NCBI GenBank assembly: GCA_944323745.1
Contig: CALUTQ010000002.1
Location: forward strand, 186,001 to 250,000
Origin: Candidatus Avelusimicrobium pullarium
GTDB taxonomy: Bacteria; Elusimicrobiota; Elusimicrobia; Elusimicrobiales; Elusimicrobiaceae
Direction of reading: 5' to 3'
DNA: 64,000 nt
This document shows, one piece after another, positions 8,774-16,477 of this stretch. Position 1 is the first letter of the stretch. Each line of letters begins with the position of its first letter. A model generated the notes under the pieces. That model was not told the DNA's origin, did not search any database, and was given only the letters and a program-made list of their open reading frames with translations. Made by a program: the position numbers and the translations under genes.

Positions 8774-8982
8774 AAAATTCCTTCCTGTACAAAAAAGTTG
8801 TTTCAAATATAGTATAAATGATAAATGACAGAAAAGCAATGTATTTTTAATGATCCTTCTTGGCCCCATACACTTTTTGTGCAAGATGTTTGAATTGATT
8901 GATATTTCTTAGTTTTAGTATTTATTGATTATTGTGAAAAATTTTTCCGCCATTACTGTAGGGAAACTGATTAAATAACTAT

Positions 8983-9014
8983 AAAACCCTTCGTCTTTGA
9001 CGAAGGGTTTTATT
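8983..9014 (-). terminator. Terminator of surface paralogue 2
   Basis: An ACCCTTCGTC/GACGAAGGGT stem lies 21 bp after the stop of the 9035-10276 gene and is followed by T-rich sequence on the minus strand. The remaining 8774-8980 region holds the promoter of paralogue 1 (TATACTATA about 48 bp upstream of its start) and nothing else recognisable. Confidence 0.8.
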
Positions 9015-9034
9015 TAATTTGATTTAATTCCAGT

Positions 9035-10276
9035 TTAACCGCAGCAAGTAACTTCCCTATACTGAACGGTTTCTTGGCAGGTTCCTGGCTGATAGAAATA
9101 TTTAGTTTCGCTTTTTTCACACGAAATTTGTCTGTAAAATCCGCGCTGTATAGCCTCGCTGCAGCCTAAACTGGATATCGAACTGCCTTCTACCAGAATT
9201 ATAGTATTTATGCTTCCTGTGCCATACATAGCACAGTAGCGATCGGCCATACTATCCACACCGGTGGTTATATTCTGGTTATAAAGTACTTTTACATTGT
9301 TAACAATAACACCCGGTCTAAGAGCTTCCGGCCCATTATATTCATAACGACCGGCACCGGCAGGGCAAGACCACGTAAACGATAATTCTGCGCTGATAGA
9401 GTTATTGGAAGAAGAGGAAGATGTATCCGGATACACATCAATACACGTTTCCGCGGGGCAAACAGACGGACTGGTTGAAAATTTGGCTTCTCTGTTTCCG
9501 TCACAGGTATCTTTAACAGAACTGTCAGCCGTGTATCCTTGGCCGGAATAAGAAAACTTAGCTTGCAGCACTCTGGTAATATCCATACACGTGCCAGAAA
9601 ACCCGTTACTGCAGTTGTAAAGTGCATTTTTATTGGATACAGGACACGTTTCCGTTACATCTGAACCGTATCCTGTCCGGATAGTTCCGTAACTCGGTTG
9701 ACACGCCGAGACCCCTTCGCCGCAAACCAAAAAGACACCTTTATCGCCATTTATCGTCAATTGGCTCCATTCCATTTTGTTATTGGTCGCGTCGCAGGCG
9801 GGAAAGCGGCGGCCCGAAGCGGGACTAAACAAATACAAATCTGTCATATCGGCTCGTTTGGTCGCTTCGGCAGATTGTATGGTTGCTCCCTCTATCGTAT
9901 CCACCGTCAAATCGTGTGCAAATTCCAGCACGCCCGGCGCTACTACTTGCGCTCCACCCGAACGACGGCTGAATAAAGTATCCGTGCCAATTTCCGAAGA
10001 TGATTTGGACGAATTTAACGCCAAGACGCCTCTATTGGCAATTAAACTGCCCGTGTTTAACGCGCGTGAATCGGAAGACAATTTATAAACCGACAGTTTC
10101 TCCCCCGCGTCCAACGTACAATTGCCCAATAACCCCACGTCGCACGTGCCGGTTACACCCAAGTCCCCGTACGAGGCATAAGGCACCGGAAAATACGTCA
10201 CCATTTTAATATTGTCTGCCACAGCAAACGGCGCGGCAGCCATAAAACCCAAAAGGGCAAAAAGAATTTTTTTCAT
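9035..10276 (-). CDS. Secreted TYFPVPYASY-family protein, paralogue 2
   Basis: The 413-residue product has the same signal peptide and the same domain to VFLVCGEG at about residue 190 as its neighbours, with very few substitutions. The C-terminal 220 residues differ completely from paralogues 1 and 3. They contain about 20 Cys, a Ser-rich run (SSSSSNN) and end CCG, which suggests a disulfide-rich extracellular domain. A ribosome site (GAGGACGGGG) precedes the ATG. The promoter region, GACCTATACTATAAATAG, is shared with paralogue 3. Function unknown. Confidence 0.85.
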   Translation of the reverse strand: MKKILFALLGFMAAAPFAVADNIKMVTYFPVPYASYGDLGVTGTCDVGLLGNCTLDAGEKLSVYKLSSDSRALNTGSLIANRGVLALNSSKSSSEIGTDTLFSRRSGGAQVVAPGVLEFAHDLTVDTIEGATIQSAEATKRADMTDLYLFSPASGRRFPACDATNNKMEWSQLTINGDKGVFLVCGEGVSACQPSYGTIRTGYGSDVTETCPVSNKNALYNCSNGFSGTCMDITRVLQAKFSYSGQGYTADSSVKDTCDGNREAKFSTSPSVCPAETCIDVYPDTSSSSSNNSISAELSFTWSCPAGAGRYEYNGPEALRPGVIVNNVKVLYNQNITTGVDSMADRYCAMYGTGSINTIILVEGSSISSLGCSEAIQRGFYRQISCEKSETKYFYQPGTCQETVQYREVTCCG

Positions 10277-10366
10277 AAAATCCCCGTCCTCGTTAATAAA
10301 ACACGTCTATTTATAGTATAGGTCATAATTCTTAAGAAATCAATATAACATATAAAAACACAAAAG

Positions 10367-10396
10367 AAGAGCAATTCCTTGCGAAATTGCTCTTTC
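10367..10396 (-). terminator. Probable terminator of surface paralogue 3
   Basis: An AAGAGCAATT/AATTGCTCTT stem lies 20 bp after the stop of the 10417-11457 gene. The following minus-strand sequence is T-rich but interrupted. Confidence 0.6.
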
Positions 10397-10416
10397 TGAA
10401 TAATTTGGAAGATAAA

Positions 10417-11457
10417 TCAAAACAAAGCCTTAGCTTCACAGACCCATTCATAAGGCACCATCAGACAACTATCTCCCACACTATAATATCCGTCGCGCAA
10501 TTCATCTTGGCAAATGGAAAAAGAAGAAGATGTCTTTGCTAACGGATTAGACGAACAATCATTTTCCGTATAGTCTTCACATTTAGAAACCGTTGTTCCT
10601 GAACTTTCCCACCGAGTGGAACAATCGGAACCCCATCTGTCCCCAACACTACCTTGTCTCCAATACAGAGTCCAAGAATAACAATCCGCATCTGTATAAG
10701 GTTGGCCAATACAGCATTCACTCTTATGGGCCAGTTTATAAGTTCTGTCGCTGCAACCGCAATCATCTATACTGCAGGAGCTCCAAGCACCCCAGTTACC
10801 TGTAGAAGTATTGCACTCACGGGTTCTGACTCCCGCATTATTACAGCCGCAGGGCTCTGAACTATTGCCAGAACAAGCGAGTTCAATTTTTTCCCCTTCG
10901 CCGCAGACCAAAAAGACACCTTTACCGCCATTTATCGTCAATTGGCTCCATTCCATTTTGTTATTGGTCGCGTCGCAGGCGGGAAAGCGGCGGCCCGAAG
11001 CGGGACTAAACAAATACAAATCTGTCATATCGGCTCGTTTGGTCGCTTCGGCAGATTGTATGGTTGCTCCCTCTATCGTATCCACCGTCAAATCGTGTGC
11101 AAATTCCAGCACGCCCGGCGCTACTACTTGCGCTCCACCCGAACGACGGCTGAATAAAGTATCCGTGCCAATTTCCGAAGATGATTTGGACGAATTTAAC
11201 GCCAAGACGCCTCTATTGGCAATTAAACTGCCCGTATTTAACGCGCGTGAATCGGAAGACAATTTATAAACCGACAGCTTCTCCCCCGCGTCCAACGTAC
11301 AATTGCCTAATAATCCCACGTCGCACGTGCCGGTTACACCCAAGTCCCCATATGAGGCATAAGGCACCGGGAAATACGTCACCATTTTAATATTGTCTGC
11401 CACAGCAAACGGCGCGGCAGCCATAAAACTCAAAAGGGCAAAAAGACATTTTTTCAT
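10417..11457 (-). CDS. Secreted TYFPVPYASY-family protein, paralogue 3 (TSP1-like segment)
   Basis: The 346-residue product begins with a signal peptide (one Lys-Cys change from the others) and the shared domain of about 170 residues. The next 65 residues match paralogue 1 (CGCNNAGVRTREC, WGAWSSCSIDDC, DRTYKLAHKSECC). The last 90 residues are private and Cys-rich. So paralogues 1 and 3 share two modules while paralogue 2 shares only the first. The GAGGACGGGAAT ribosome site and TATACTATAAATAG promoter match paralogue 2. Export is clear; function unknown. Confidence 0.85.
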   Translation of the reverse strand: MKKCLFALLSFMAAAPFAVADNIKMVTYFPVPYASYGDLGVTGTCDVGLLGNCTLDAGEKLSVYKLSSDSRALNTGSLIANRGVLALNSSKSSSEIGTDTLFSRRSGGAQVVAPGVLEFAHDLTVDTIEGATIQSAEATKRADMTDLYLFSPASGRRFPACDATNNKMEWSQLTINGGKGVFLVCGEGEKIELACSGNSSEPCGCNNAGVRTRECNTSTGNWGAWSSCSIDDCGCSDRTYKLAHKSECCIGQPYTDADCYSWTLYWRQGSVGDRWGSDCSTRWESSGTTVSKCEDYTENDCSSNPLAKTSSSFSICQDELRDGYYSVGDSCLMVPYEWVCEAKALF

Positions 11458-11563
11458 AAAATTCCCGTCCTCGTTAATAAAAAACGTCTATTTATAGTAT
11501 AGGTCTTACATTTTCACAAATCAATACCTTTTCACTTTCTTTATGAAACACTTAATATACACT

Positions 11564-11595
11564 AAAAAACCCGCGTCAAACGCGGGTTTTTTAAA
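11564..11595. terminator. lon terminator
   Basis: An AAAAAACCCGCG/CGCGGGTTTTTT stem lies immediately after the lon stop codon and can act in both directions. Confidence 0.85.
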
Positions 11596-11598
11596 TTT

Positions 11599-14124
11599 TC
11601 AGCGGTGCTTGCGCCCCGTTGTTTTGCCCCGAGCGGACTTACCCTTTTTGGCAGCAGCCCGGGCCGTCTGTTTTTTGGCTGTCTTAGCCTGGGCTTTACG
11701 CACGGTTTTCATCGTCGCTTTGGCACGCGTTTTAGAAGACGTCTTTTTGGCCGCCGTCTTGGCTGTGCTTTTTCTGCCTTTCTTGGCGGCTTTGTAACCC
11801 TCCAACGCAAGCGGCAGCACTTCGTCCATATGCTTGACAGGGATAAGCGTCAGCTCTTTGCGCACTTTTTCGGGCAGTTCGGCTACGTCTTTTTCGTTGG
11901 TATGCGGAAAAAGAATGGTCTTTACCCCCTCACGGTACGCAGCAAGGAATTTTTCTTTTATTCCCCCCACCGGCAGCACACGGCCCGTAATGGTTACCTC
12001 ACCGGTCATAGCCAGTTTTTTCTTTACCGGCAAGCCGGAAAGCAGGCTGATCAAGGCTGTAGTAATAGTAATACCGGCCGACGGCCCGTCTTTGGGCACG
12101 GCACCTTCGGGGAAGTGAATATGAAAGTCCGTATGCTCAAAGTTGACGCCTTTGCCAAAGCCGCGGCTGCGCGCATACGTCAGCGCGGCACGCACGGACT
12201 CTTTCATCACATTGCCCAGCATACCCGTCAAAATCAGCTGGCCTTTGCCCGGTATTTTGGCCGCTTCAATAGACAGCGTCTCTCCGCCCACGCTGGTCCA
12301 GGCCAAACCGGTGGCAATGCCCACGCCGTTTTCTTCGGTGGCGAAATTGGAATATTTCGGCACACCCAAAAACTCGTGCAGGTTTTTGTCGGTCACGGTG
12401 ATTTTTTTGCCGCCGTTTTCCACATACATCTTGGCGGCTTTGCGGCACAAACTGCCGATTTCACGCTCCAAATTGCGCACGCCGGCCTCACGCACGTATT
12501 CGCGCATAATCAGGGCGACGGCTTCTTTGGTAATTTCCAAGGCGCCTTCTTTCAGGCCGTGCTGTTTCATCTGTTTGGGAATTAAATAGTGATCGGCTAT
12601 TTCGTGTTTTTCATAATCGGTGTAGCCGGAAAAATCAATAATTTCCAAACGGTCGCGCAGCGTATTGGGTATGCCCGAAAGCGTGTTGGCCGTGGTAATA
12701 AACATCACTTTGGACACGTCGTAAGGCACGTCCAAAAAGTGATCCACAAAGTCTTTATTCTGCTCGGGGTCTAACAGTTCCAGCAAAGCGGCTGCGGGGT
12801 CGCCGCGCCAGTCCGAACCCATTTTGTCTATTTCGTCCAGCAGAAAAACGGGGTTGGAGCTTTTGGCCTTGCTGATGCCCTGAATAATGCGCCCGGGCAT
12901 AGAACCGATATAGGTTCTGCGGTGGCCGCGAATTTCGCTTTCGTCACGCACGCCGCCCAAAGACATACGCACAAATTTGCGTCCGATTGCCCGTGCGATG
13001 GACTTGGCCAAAGACGTCTTACCCACGCCCGGAGGCCCCACAAAGCACAGCACCGGCCCGCGCAGTCCTTCGGTCAGTTTGCTCACGGCAATATATTCCA
13101 AAATACGTTCTTTGGGTTTGTCCAGGCCAAAGTGATCGTCGTCAAGCACCTTTTTGGCAGCGGCAATATCCAGCACGTCCTGTGTAGTAATGTTCCAAGG
13201 CATATTGACCAGCCAGTCCAAATACGTGCGTGACACCGTCGCCTCCGGCGAAAACGGCGCCATTTTTTGCAAACGGTCCACTTCTTTTTCGGCCGCTTCT
13301 TTGGCGGCAGGGGGCAAACCGTTTTTCTTGATTTTGGCGCGGATGGCGTCCAGCTCTTTTTGGAAATCGTCCTTTTGGCTCAGTTCCTTTTGAATGGCCT
13401 TCATTTGCTCATTGAGATAATATTCTTTTTGGTTTTTCTCAATCTGAGCGCGCACCTTGGAGTGAATTTTTTCTTCCAAACCCAAAATTTCCACTTCGCT
13501 GGTGATGAGCTTTAAGATTTTTTCCAACCGCTCTTTTACGTCGGTTGCTTCCAAAATTTTCTGGCGTTGCTCCGTTTTTACCACCATATTGGAAGCAATG
13601 GTGTCGGCCAGCTTGGACGGGTCTTCTATCTGGCGCAGGAAGGATACCCCCTCCACCGCAATACGCCGCGAAACGCGTGCATAGTGGTCAAACTCGTCAA
13701 GCACTTTGCGCATTAAGGCCTGCACCACGGGGCTGTTATCTTCTTTTTCCTCTATATAGTCCACCGTGGCAAACCAGGCGTTTGTAAGCGGGTTAAGCTC
13801 CAGTTTTTCCACCTTGGCGCGCACCAAGCCTTGCAAAAACACCTTAATAGAGCCGTCCGGCATTTTTAAAGACTGCGTAATTTCGCTCAGTACCCCGAAA
13901 TGATAGATATCGCTTTCTTTAGGGTCTTCTGTTTCAGCCACTTTTTGAGAAAGGGCCAACACATATTTACCCGGCGCTTCCAGGGCCAAATCAATGGCCA
14001 CGATAGACTTTTCCCGGTCTACCGAAAGCGGCAAAGACATCCCCGGGAACATAACCACGTCCCGTATCGCCACTGCCGGCACTACTTTTGGCAGGGAAAG
14101 AGTTCTTTTCATTGTTTCTTCCAT
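11599..14124 (-). CDS. lon: Lon protease with a long basic C-terminal tail
   Basis: This 841-residue ATP-dependent serine protease degrades misfolded and regulatory proteins. The LON substrate-binding domain covers about 1-210. The AAA+ domain carries Walker A GPPGVGKTS and Walker B PVFLLDEIDKM. The protease domain has Ser682 in KDGPSAGITI and the dyad Lys at about 725, as in family members. Beyond about residue 780 there is an extra Lys/Ala/Arg/Thr-rich tail of about 60 residues, unlike usual Lon proteins and like histone H1 or nucleoid proteins. The ATG at 14124 has GGAGAG 6 nt upstream. The promoter overlaps a CIRCE-like operator. Confidence 0.96.
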   Translation of the reverse strand: MEETMKRTLSLPKVVPAVAIRDVVMFPGMSLPLSVDREKSIVAIDLALEAPGKYVLALSQKVAETEDPKESDIYHFGVLSEITQSLKMPDGSIKVFLQGLVRAKVEKLELNPLTNAWFATVDYIEEKEDNSPVVQALMRKVLDEFDHYARVSRRIAVEGVSFLRQIEDPSKLADTIASNMVVKTEQRQKILEATDVKERLEKILKLITSEVEILGLEEKIHSKVRAQIEKNQKEYYLNEQMKAIQKELSQKDDFQKELDAIRAKIKKNGLPPAAKEAAEKEVDRLQKMAPFSPEATVSRTYLDWLVNMPWNITTQDVLDIAAAKKVLDDDHFGLDKPKERILEYIAVSKLTEGLRGPVLCFVGPPGVGKTSLAKSIARAIGRKFVRMSLGGVRDESEIRGHRRTYIGSMPGRIIQGISKAKSSNPVFLLDEIDKMGSDWRGDPAAALLELLDPEQNKDFVDHFLDVPYDVSKVMFITTANTLSGIPNTLRDRLEIIDFSGYTDYEKHEIADHYLIPKQMKQHGLKEGALEITKEAVALIMREYVREAGVRNLEREIGSLCRKAAKMYVENGGKKITVTDKNLHEFLGVPKYSNFATEENGVGIATGLAWTSVGGETLSIEAAKIPGKGQLILTGMLGNVMKESVRAALTYARSRGFGKGVNFEHTDFHIHFPEGAVPKDGPSAGITITTALISLLSGLPVKKKLAMTGEVTITGRVLPVGGIKEKFLAAYREGVKTILFPHTNEKDVAELPEKVRKELTLIPVKHMDEVLPLALEGYKAAKKGRKSTAKTAAKKTSSKTRAKATMKTVRKAQAKTAKKQTARAAAKKGKSARGKTTGRKHR

Positions 14125-14191
14125 AATACTCTCCGTTTAAAGGGGGCTGCTCTCCCGACGCAAAACAAGGCGCCTTGAGCCAGTTTAGAAA

Positions 14192-14240
14192 AGTATAACA
14201 AATTATTTTAAAATTAGCAAGTTATTTATTTGAGTGCTAA
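14192..14240 (-). promoter_or_regulatory. lon promoter with CIRCE-like HrcA operator
   Basis: TTAGCAAGT (14214-14222), 9 bp, GAGTGCTAA (14232-14240) matches the CIRCE element; the right half is perfect and the left half differs in its last three bases. On the minus strand -35 TTGCTA (14220-14215) overlaps the left half, and -10 TATACT (14197-14192) follows at 17 bp. Repression by HrcA and heat-shock induction of lon are inferred. Confidence 0.75.
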
Positions 14241-14306
14241 CTTTGAGCAGACAGACGCTCGTTTCTTCCTTGTACACTAGACGGGTTCGGCAGGTTGGAA
14301 ACATAA

Positions 14307-14388
14307 GGCCCAAAAAACAAATAGGTCTTAAAAAATAGCGCTGTTAGGCCCAAAGTCCCTTGTGAAGCCTATCAAGAAACACTAATCT
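14307..14388 (+). promoter_or_regulatory. GGYC-array promoter of the 14418 gene
   Basis: GGCC at 14307, 17 bp to GGTC at 14324, 23 bp to GGCCCAAAGTCCC at 14347-14359, then directly -35 TTGTGA (14360-14365), a 17-bp spacer and -10 TAATCT (14383-14388). Confidence 0.7.
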
Positions 14389-14417
14389 GTAAGTAAGTTA
14401 AACTTACAGGAGGATGT

Positions 14418-14957
14418 ATGAAAAAAGCCGGTTTTTTTAGTGTTGTTCTTTCTCTTTTTACCCTGATGTTCGCAGCCGTCCCGGGCGCCAATGCACTATG
14501 TTATGCCGACAGCTCGCGCGAAGCGGCTATGTATATTGACCAGCAAACCGACGTGCCGGAAGTGTCCGACGAAGAAATTTACCTGCTGCAGCAGGCGTTT
14601 GCTGCCGGTCTGCAAACCATAGACGCGCATACCTATACCAACAGCCTGACGGAACAGGACAAAGAAATTCTGCAGCTGCTCGATGTTACCATTCCCGCCA
14701 TTATCAATAAAGTAAAAACCTCCATTACCGACGTGGAAGAAGAACTGATGAAAGCCAACGAAACGCTGGCACGCAAAATAGTGGCCAACCAAAACCTTTA
14801 CCCCGCGCCGACCCGTTGGGACGTGGCCGCTATGTTTGCTTCCACTACCTCTTTAATGCACGCAATGATGAGCGGCAAAATTGACGAAGGCGTGGCGGAA
14901 ATTCTGATGAATGAAAGTATGCAAATGCTGCAGGACATGCTGCCGCAGGAAGAATAG
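14418..14957 (+). CDS. Small secreted helical protein, unknown function
   Basis: The product has 179 residues with a signal peptide probably cleaved after ANA (about residue 26). The mature part is acidic and almost wholly helical in character, with Met-rich segments (MFASTTSLMHAMM, MQMLQDMLPQEE). There is no transmembrane segment after the signal and no recognisable motif. A strong AGGAGG ribosome site precedes the ATG. It is a single gene with its own GGYC-array promoter and terminator, divergent from lon. Confidence 0.8.
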   Translation: MKKAGFFSVVLSLFTLMFAAVPGANALCYADSSREAAMYIDQQTDVPEVSDEEIYLLQQAFAAGLQTIDAHTYTNSLTEQDKEILQLLDVTIPAIINKVKTSITDVEEELMKANETLARKIVANQNLYPAPTRWDVAAMFASTTSLMHAMMSGKIDEGVAEILMNESMQMLQDMLPQEE

Positions 14958-14973
14958 TCTTTAAAAAACATAT

Positions 14974-15009
14974 AAAAACCCCGGGCTTTTTACCCGGGGT
15001 TTTCTTTTT
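14974..15009. terminator. Bidirectional terminator between the 14418 gene and clpP
   Basis: AAAAACCCCGGG/CCCGGGGTTTT forms a strong stem with a T run on each strand, between two convergent genes. Confidence 0.85.
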
Positions 15010-15019
15010 GCAAAAGACG

Positions 15020-15610
15020 TTATTTGTCGCGCAGCTGCAGCACTTCGTCAATAATGCCGTAGGCTTTGGCTTCTTCGGCAGACAGATAATAGTTGCGTTC
15101 GCTGTCCTGACGAATTTTTTCTTTGGGCTGGCCCGTATGTTTGGCCAAAATATCCAACAAATGTTCTTTATTGTCTTTCAGTTCGCGCGTTTCAATTTCA
15201 ATATCCGTCACTTGGCCGGAAATGCCGCCCCCCCAAATTAAGGGTTGGTGAATCATAATGCGCGCGTGCGGCAAAGCATAACGCCGCCCCTTGGAACCGG
15301 CTGCCAGCAATACGGCGCCAAAGCTCATCGCCTGCCCCATACAAATAGTGGTAATGGGGGCTTTAATAAACTGCATCGTGTCGTAAATGGCCAAACCCGC
15401 CGTTACCATTCCGCCCGGGGAATTGATGTAGAGGTTTATTTCCCGCTGGGAATCTTCCGCATCCAAATACAGTAGCTGCGCAATAATCATATTGGCGCTG
15501 GCGGTATCCACTTCCCCTTCCCGTCCGCCGACAAAAATAATGCGGTCTTTTAACAAACGGGAAAAAATATCGTAACCGACGTTTTTTTCAATAATGGTAG
15601 GTATAATCAT
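15020..15610 (-). CDS. clpP: ATP-dependent Clp protease proteolytic subunit with Asn in the triad
   Basis: The 196-residue product is a full-length ClpP, which forms the double-ring chamber served by Clp ATPases. The nucleophile Ser96 lies in GQAMSFGA and His121 in IMIHQP. The third triad position, Asp172 of Bacillus ClpP (in DRDNF), is Asn173 here (SERNYYLS). The codon is AAC, so this is not a reading ambiguity within the window. Between His and Asn it has three extra residues ([10 protein letters not shown]). It stands alone; clpX is not adjacent. It may be a weakly active or partner-dependent form. Confidence 0.95.
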   Translation of the reverse strand: MIIPTIIEKNVGYDIFSRLLKDRIIFVGGREGEVDTASANMIIAQLLYLDAEDSQREINLYINSPGGMVTAGLAIYDTMQFIKAPITTICMGQAMSFGAVLLAAGSKGRRYALPHARIMIHQPLIWGGGISGQVTDIEIETRELKDNKEHLLDILAKHTGQPKEKIRQDSERNYYLSAEEAKAYGIIDEVLQLRDK

Positions 15611-15681
15611 ATTTGCTCCGTTTACTGATTTCTTTCATTATACGAAAATATCCCCCTCCGTGTGAAAAAAGGCCCCGAAAG

Positions 15682-15762
15682 GGCCCACAAAAAAATAGGT
15701 CCAAATTGGGCCTTGGCATAGGTCTAAAAAACCTTTTTGTTCTCGTGTATTTTTTATAGAAT
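15682..15762 (+). promoter_or_regulatory. GGYC-array promoter of the 15800 gene
   Basis: GGCC at 15682, 16 bp to GGTC at 15698, 23 bp to GGTCTAAAAAACC at 15721-15733, then -35 TTTTTG (15734-15739), a 17-bp spacer and -10 TAGAAT (15757-15762). Confidence 0.7.
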
Positions 15763-15799
15763 AAAAAAAGTATTTAAAACTACTCATAGGGAGAAAAAA

Positions 15800-16357
15800 A
15801 TGAACCTGAAGAATGCAGTACTCGGTCTGACTTGTGTATTAGCCGTTACGGTCGCCGCACAATCGGCCCAGGCGCAGTTCCTGACGCGCCACGAACGCAA
15901 GGCTATTGCTACGGCTGCTTCCGCCTGGCAAAAAGAAAAGCAGCCCAAAGAGCAAGAAGCCCAAAAAGAACAGCCCAAACAGGTGCAGGAAACAAAACAA
16001 GCCAGCACCAAGGCGGACTTCCGCATCCCCGGCCGCGAAATGAATATGGTCTATTCTTCTGACTATGCGTTGGATACGGTCTGCAAAATCGGCCAAAAAT
16101 GCTGGCAGAGCTTTTGCTCTTTTGGCAAAGGCTGCCTGAAAGCCGCCCAAACGGCTGCCACCAATGCGGCCAAGTACGGTCCCGGCGGGCGTGAAGGCGC
16201 CGCTATGCGCAGTGCAGAAGGGTTGGTTAATCTGCTTTCCAAAGATTCCAACAAAAAACTGCCGTTAAAAGAACAACTGCGCGAAAACACCGATTCTTTG
16301 GCCAAAGCGCTGGAACAGGCGGACTTAAAAGCCCGTCAGAAAAACGCAAGCAAATAA
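15800..16357 (+). CDS. Small secreted protein with KEQ-rich linker, unknown function
   Basis: The product has 185 residues. The signal peptide ends AQA-QF. A Lys/Glu/Gln/Pro-rich linker (about residues 44-70) is followed by a segment with Cys residues (VCKIGQKCWQSFCSFGKGC) and a basic helical C-terminus. The ATG at 15800 has an AGGGAG ribosome site. No family recognised. Its promoter belongs to the GGYC-array class, which is the only link to the other exported proteins in that group. Confidence 0.78.
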   Translation: MNLKNAVLGLTCVLAVTVAAQSAQAQFLTRHERKAIATAASAWQKEKQPKEQEAQKEQPKQVQETKQASTKADFRIPGREMNMVYSSDYALDTVCKIGQKCWQSFCSFGKGCLKAAQTAATNAAKYGPGGREGAAMRSAEGLVNLLSKDSNKKLPLKEQLRENTDSLAKALEQADLKARQKNASK

Positions 16358-16372
16358 TCGCATTTTGATTAC

Positions 16373-16404
16373 AAAGCCCCGCTTTTAACGCGGGGCTTTT
16401 TTTG
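16373..16404 (+). terminator. Terminator of the 15800 gene
   Basis: An AAAGCCCCGC/GCGGGGCTTT stem is followed by T, 16 bp after the stop. Confidence 0.85.
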
Positions 16405-16424
16405 TGTTAGTTTTTGTTAAAGAA

Positions 16425-16456
16425 CAAAAAACCCGCGCCTTTTTAAGGTGCGGGTT
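16425..16456 (-). terminator. Terminator of the 19508-16478 operon
   Basis: On the minus strand CCCGCACC/GGCGCGGG (one G-U type mismatch position) is followed by TTTTTTG, 22 bp after the TPR gene. Confidence 0.75.
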
Positions 16457-16477
16457 ATCCTAGTGATAAAAACATCC

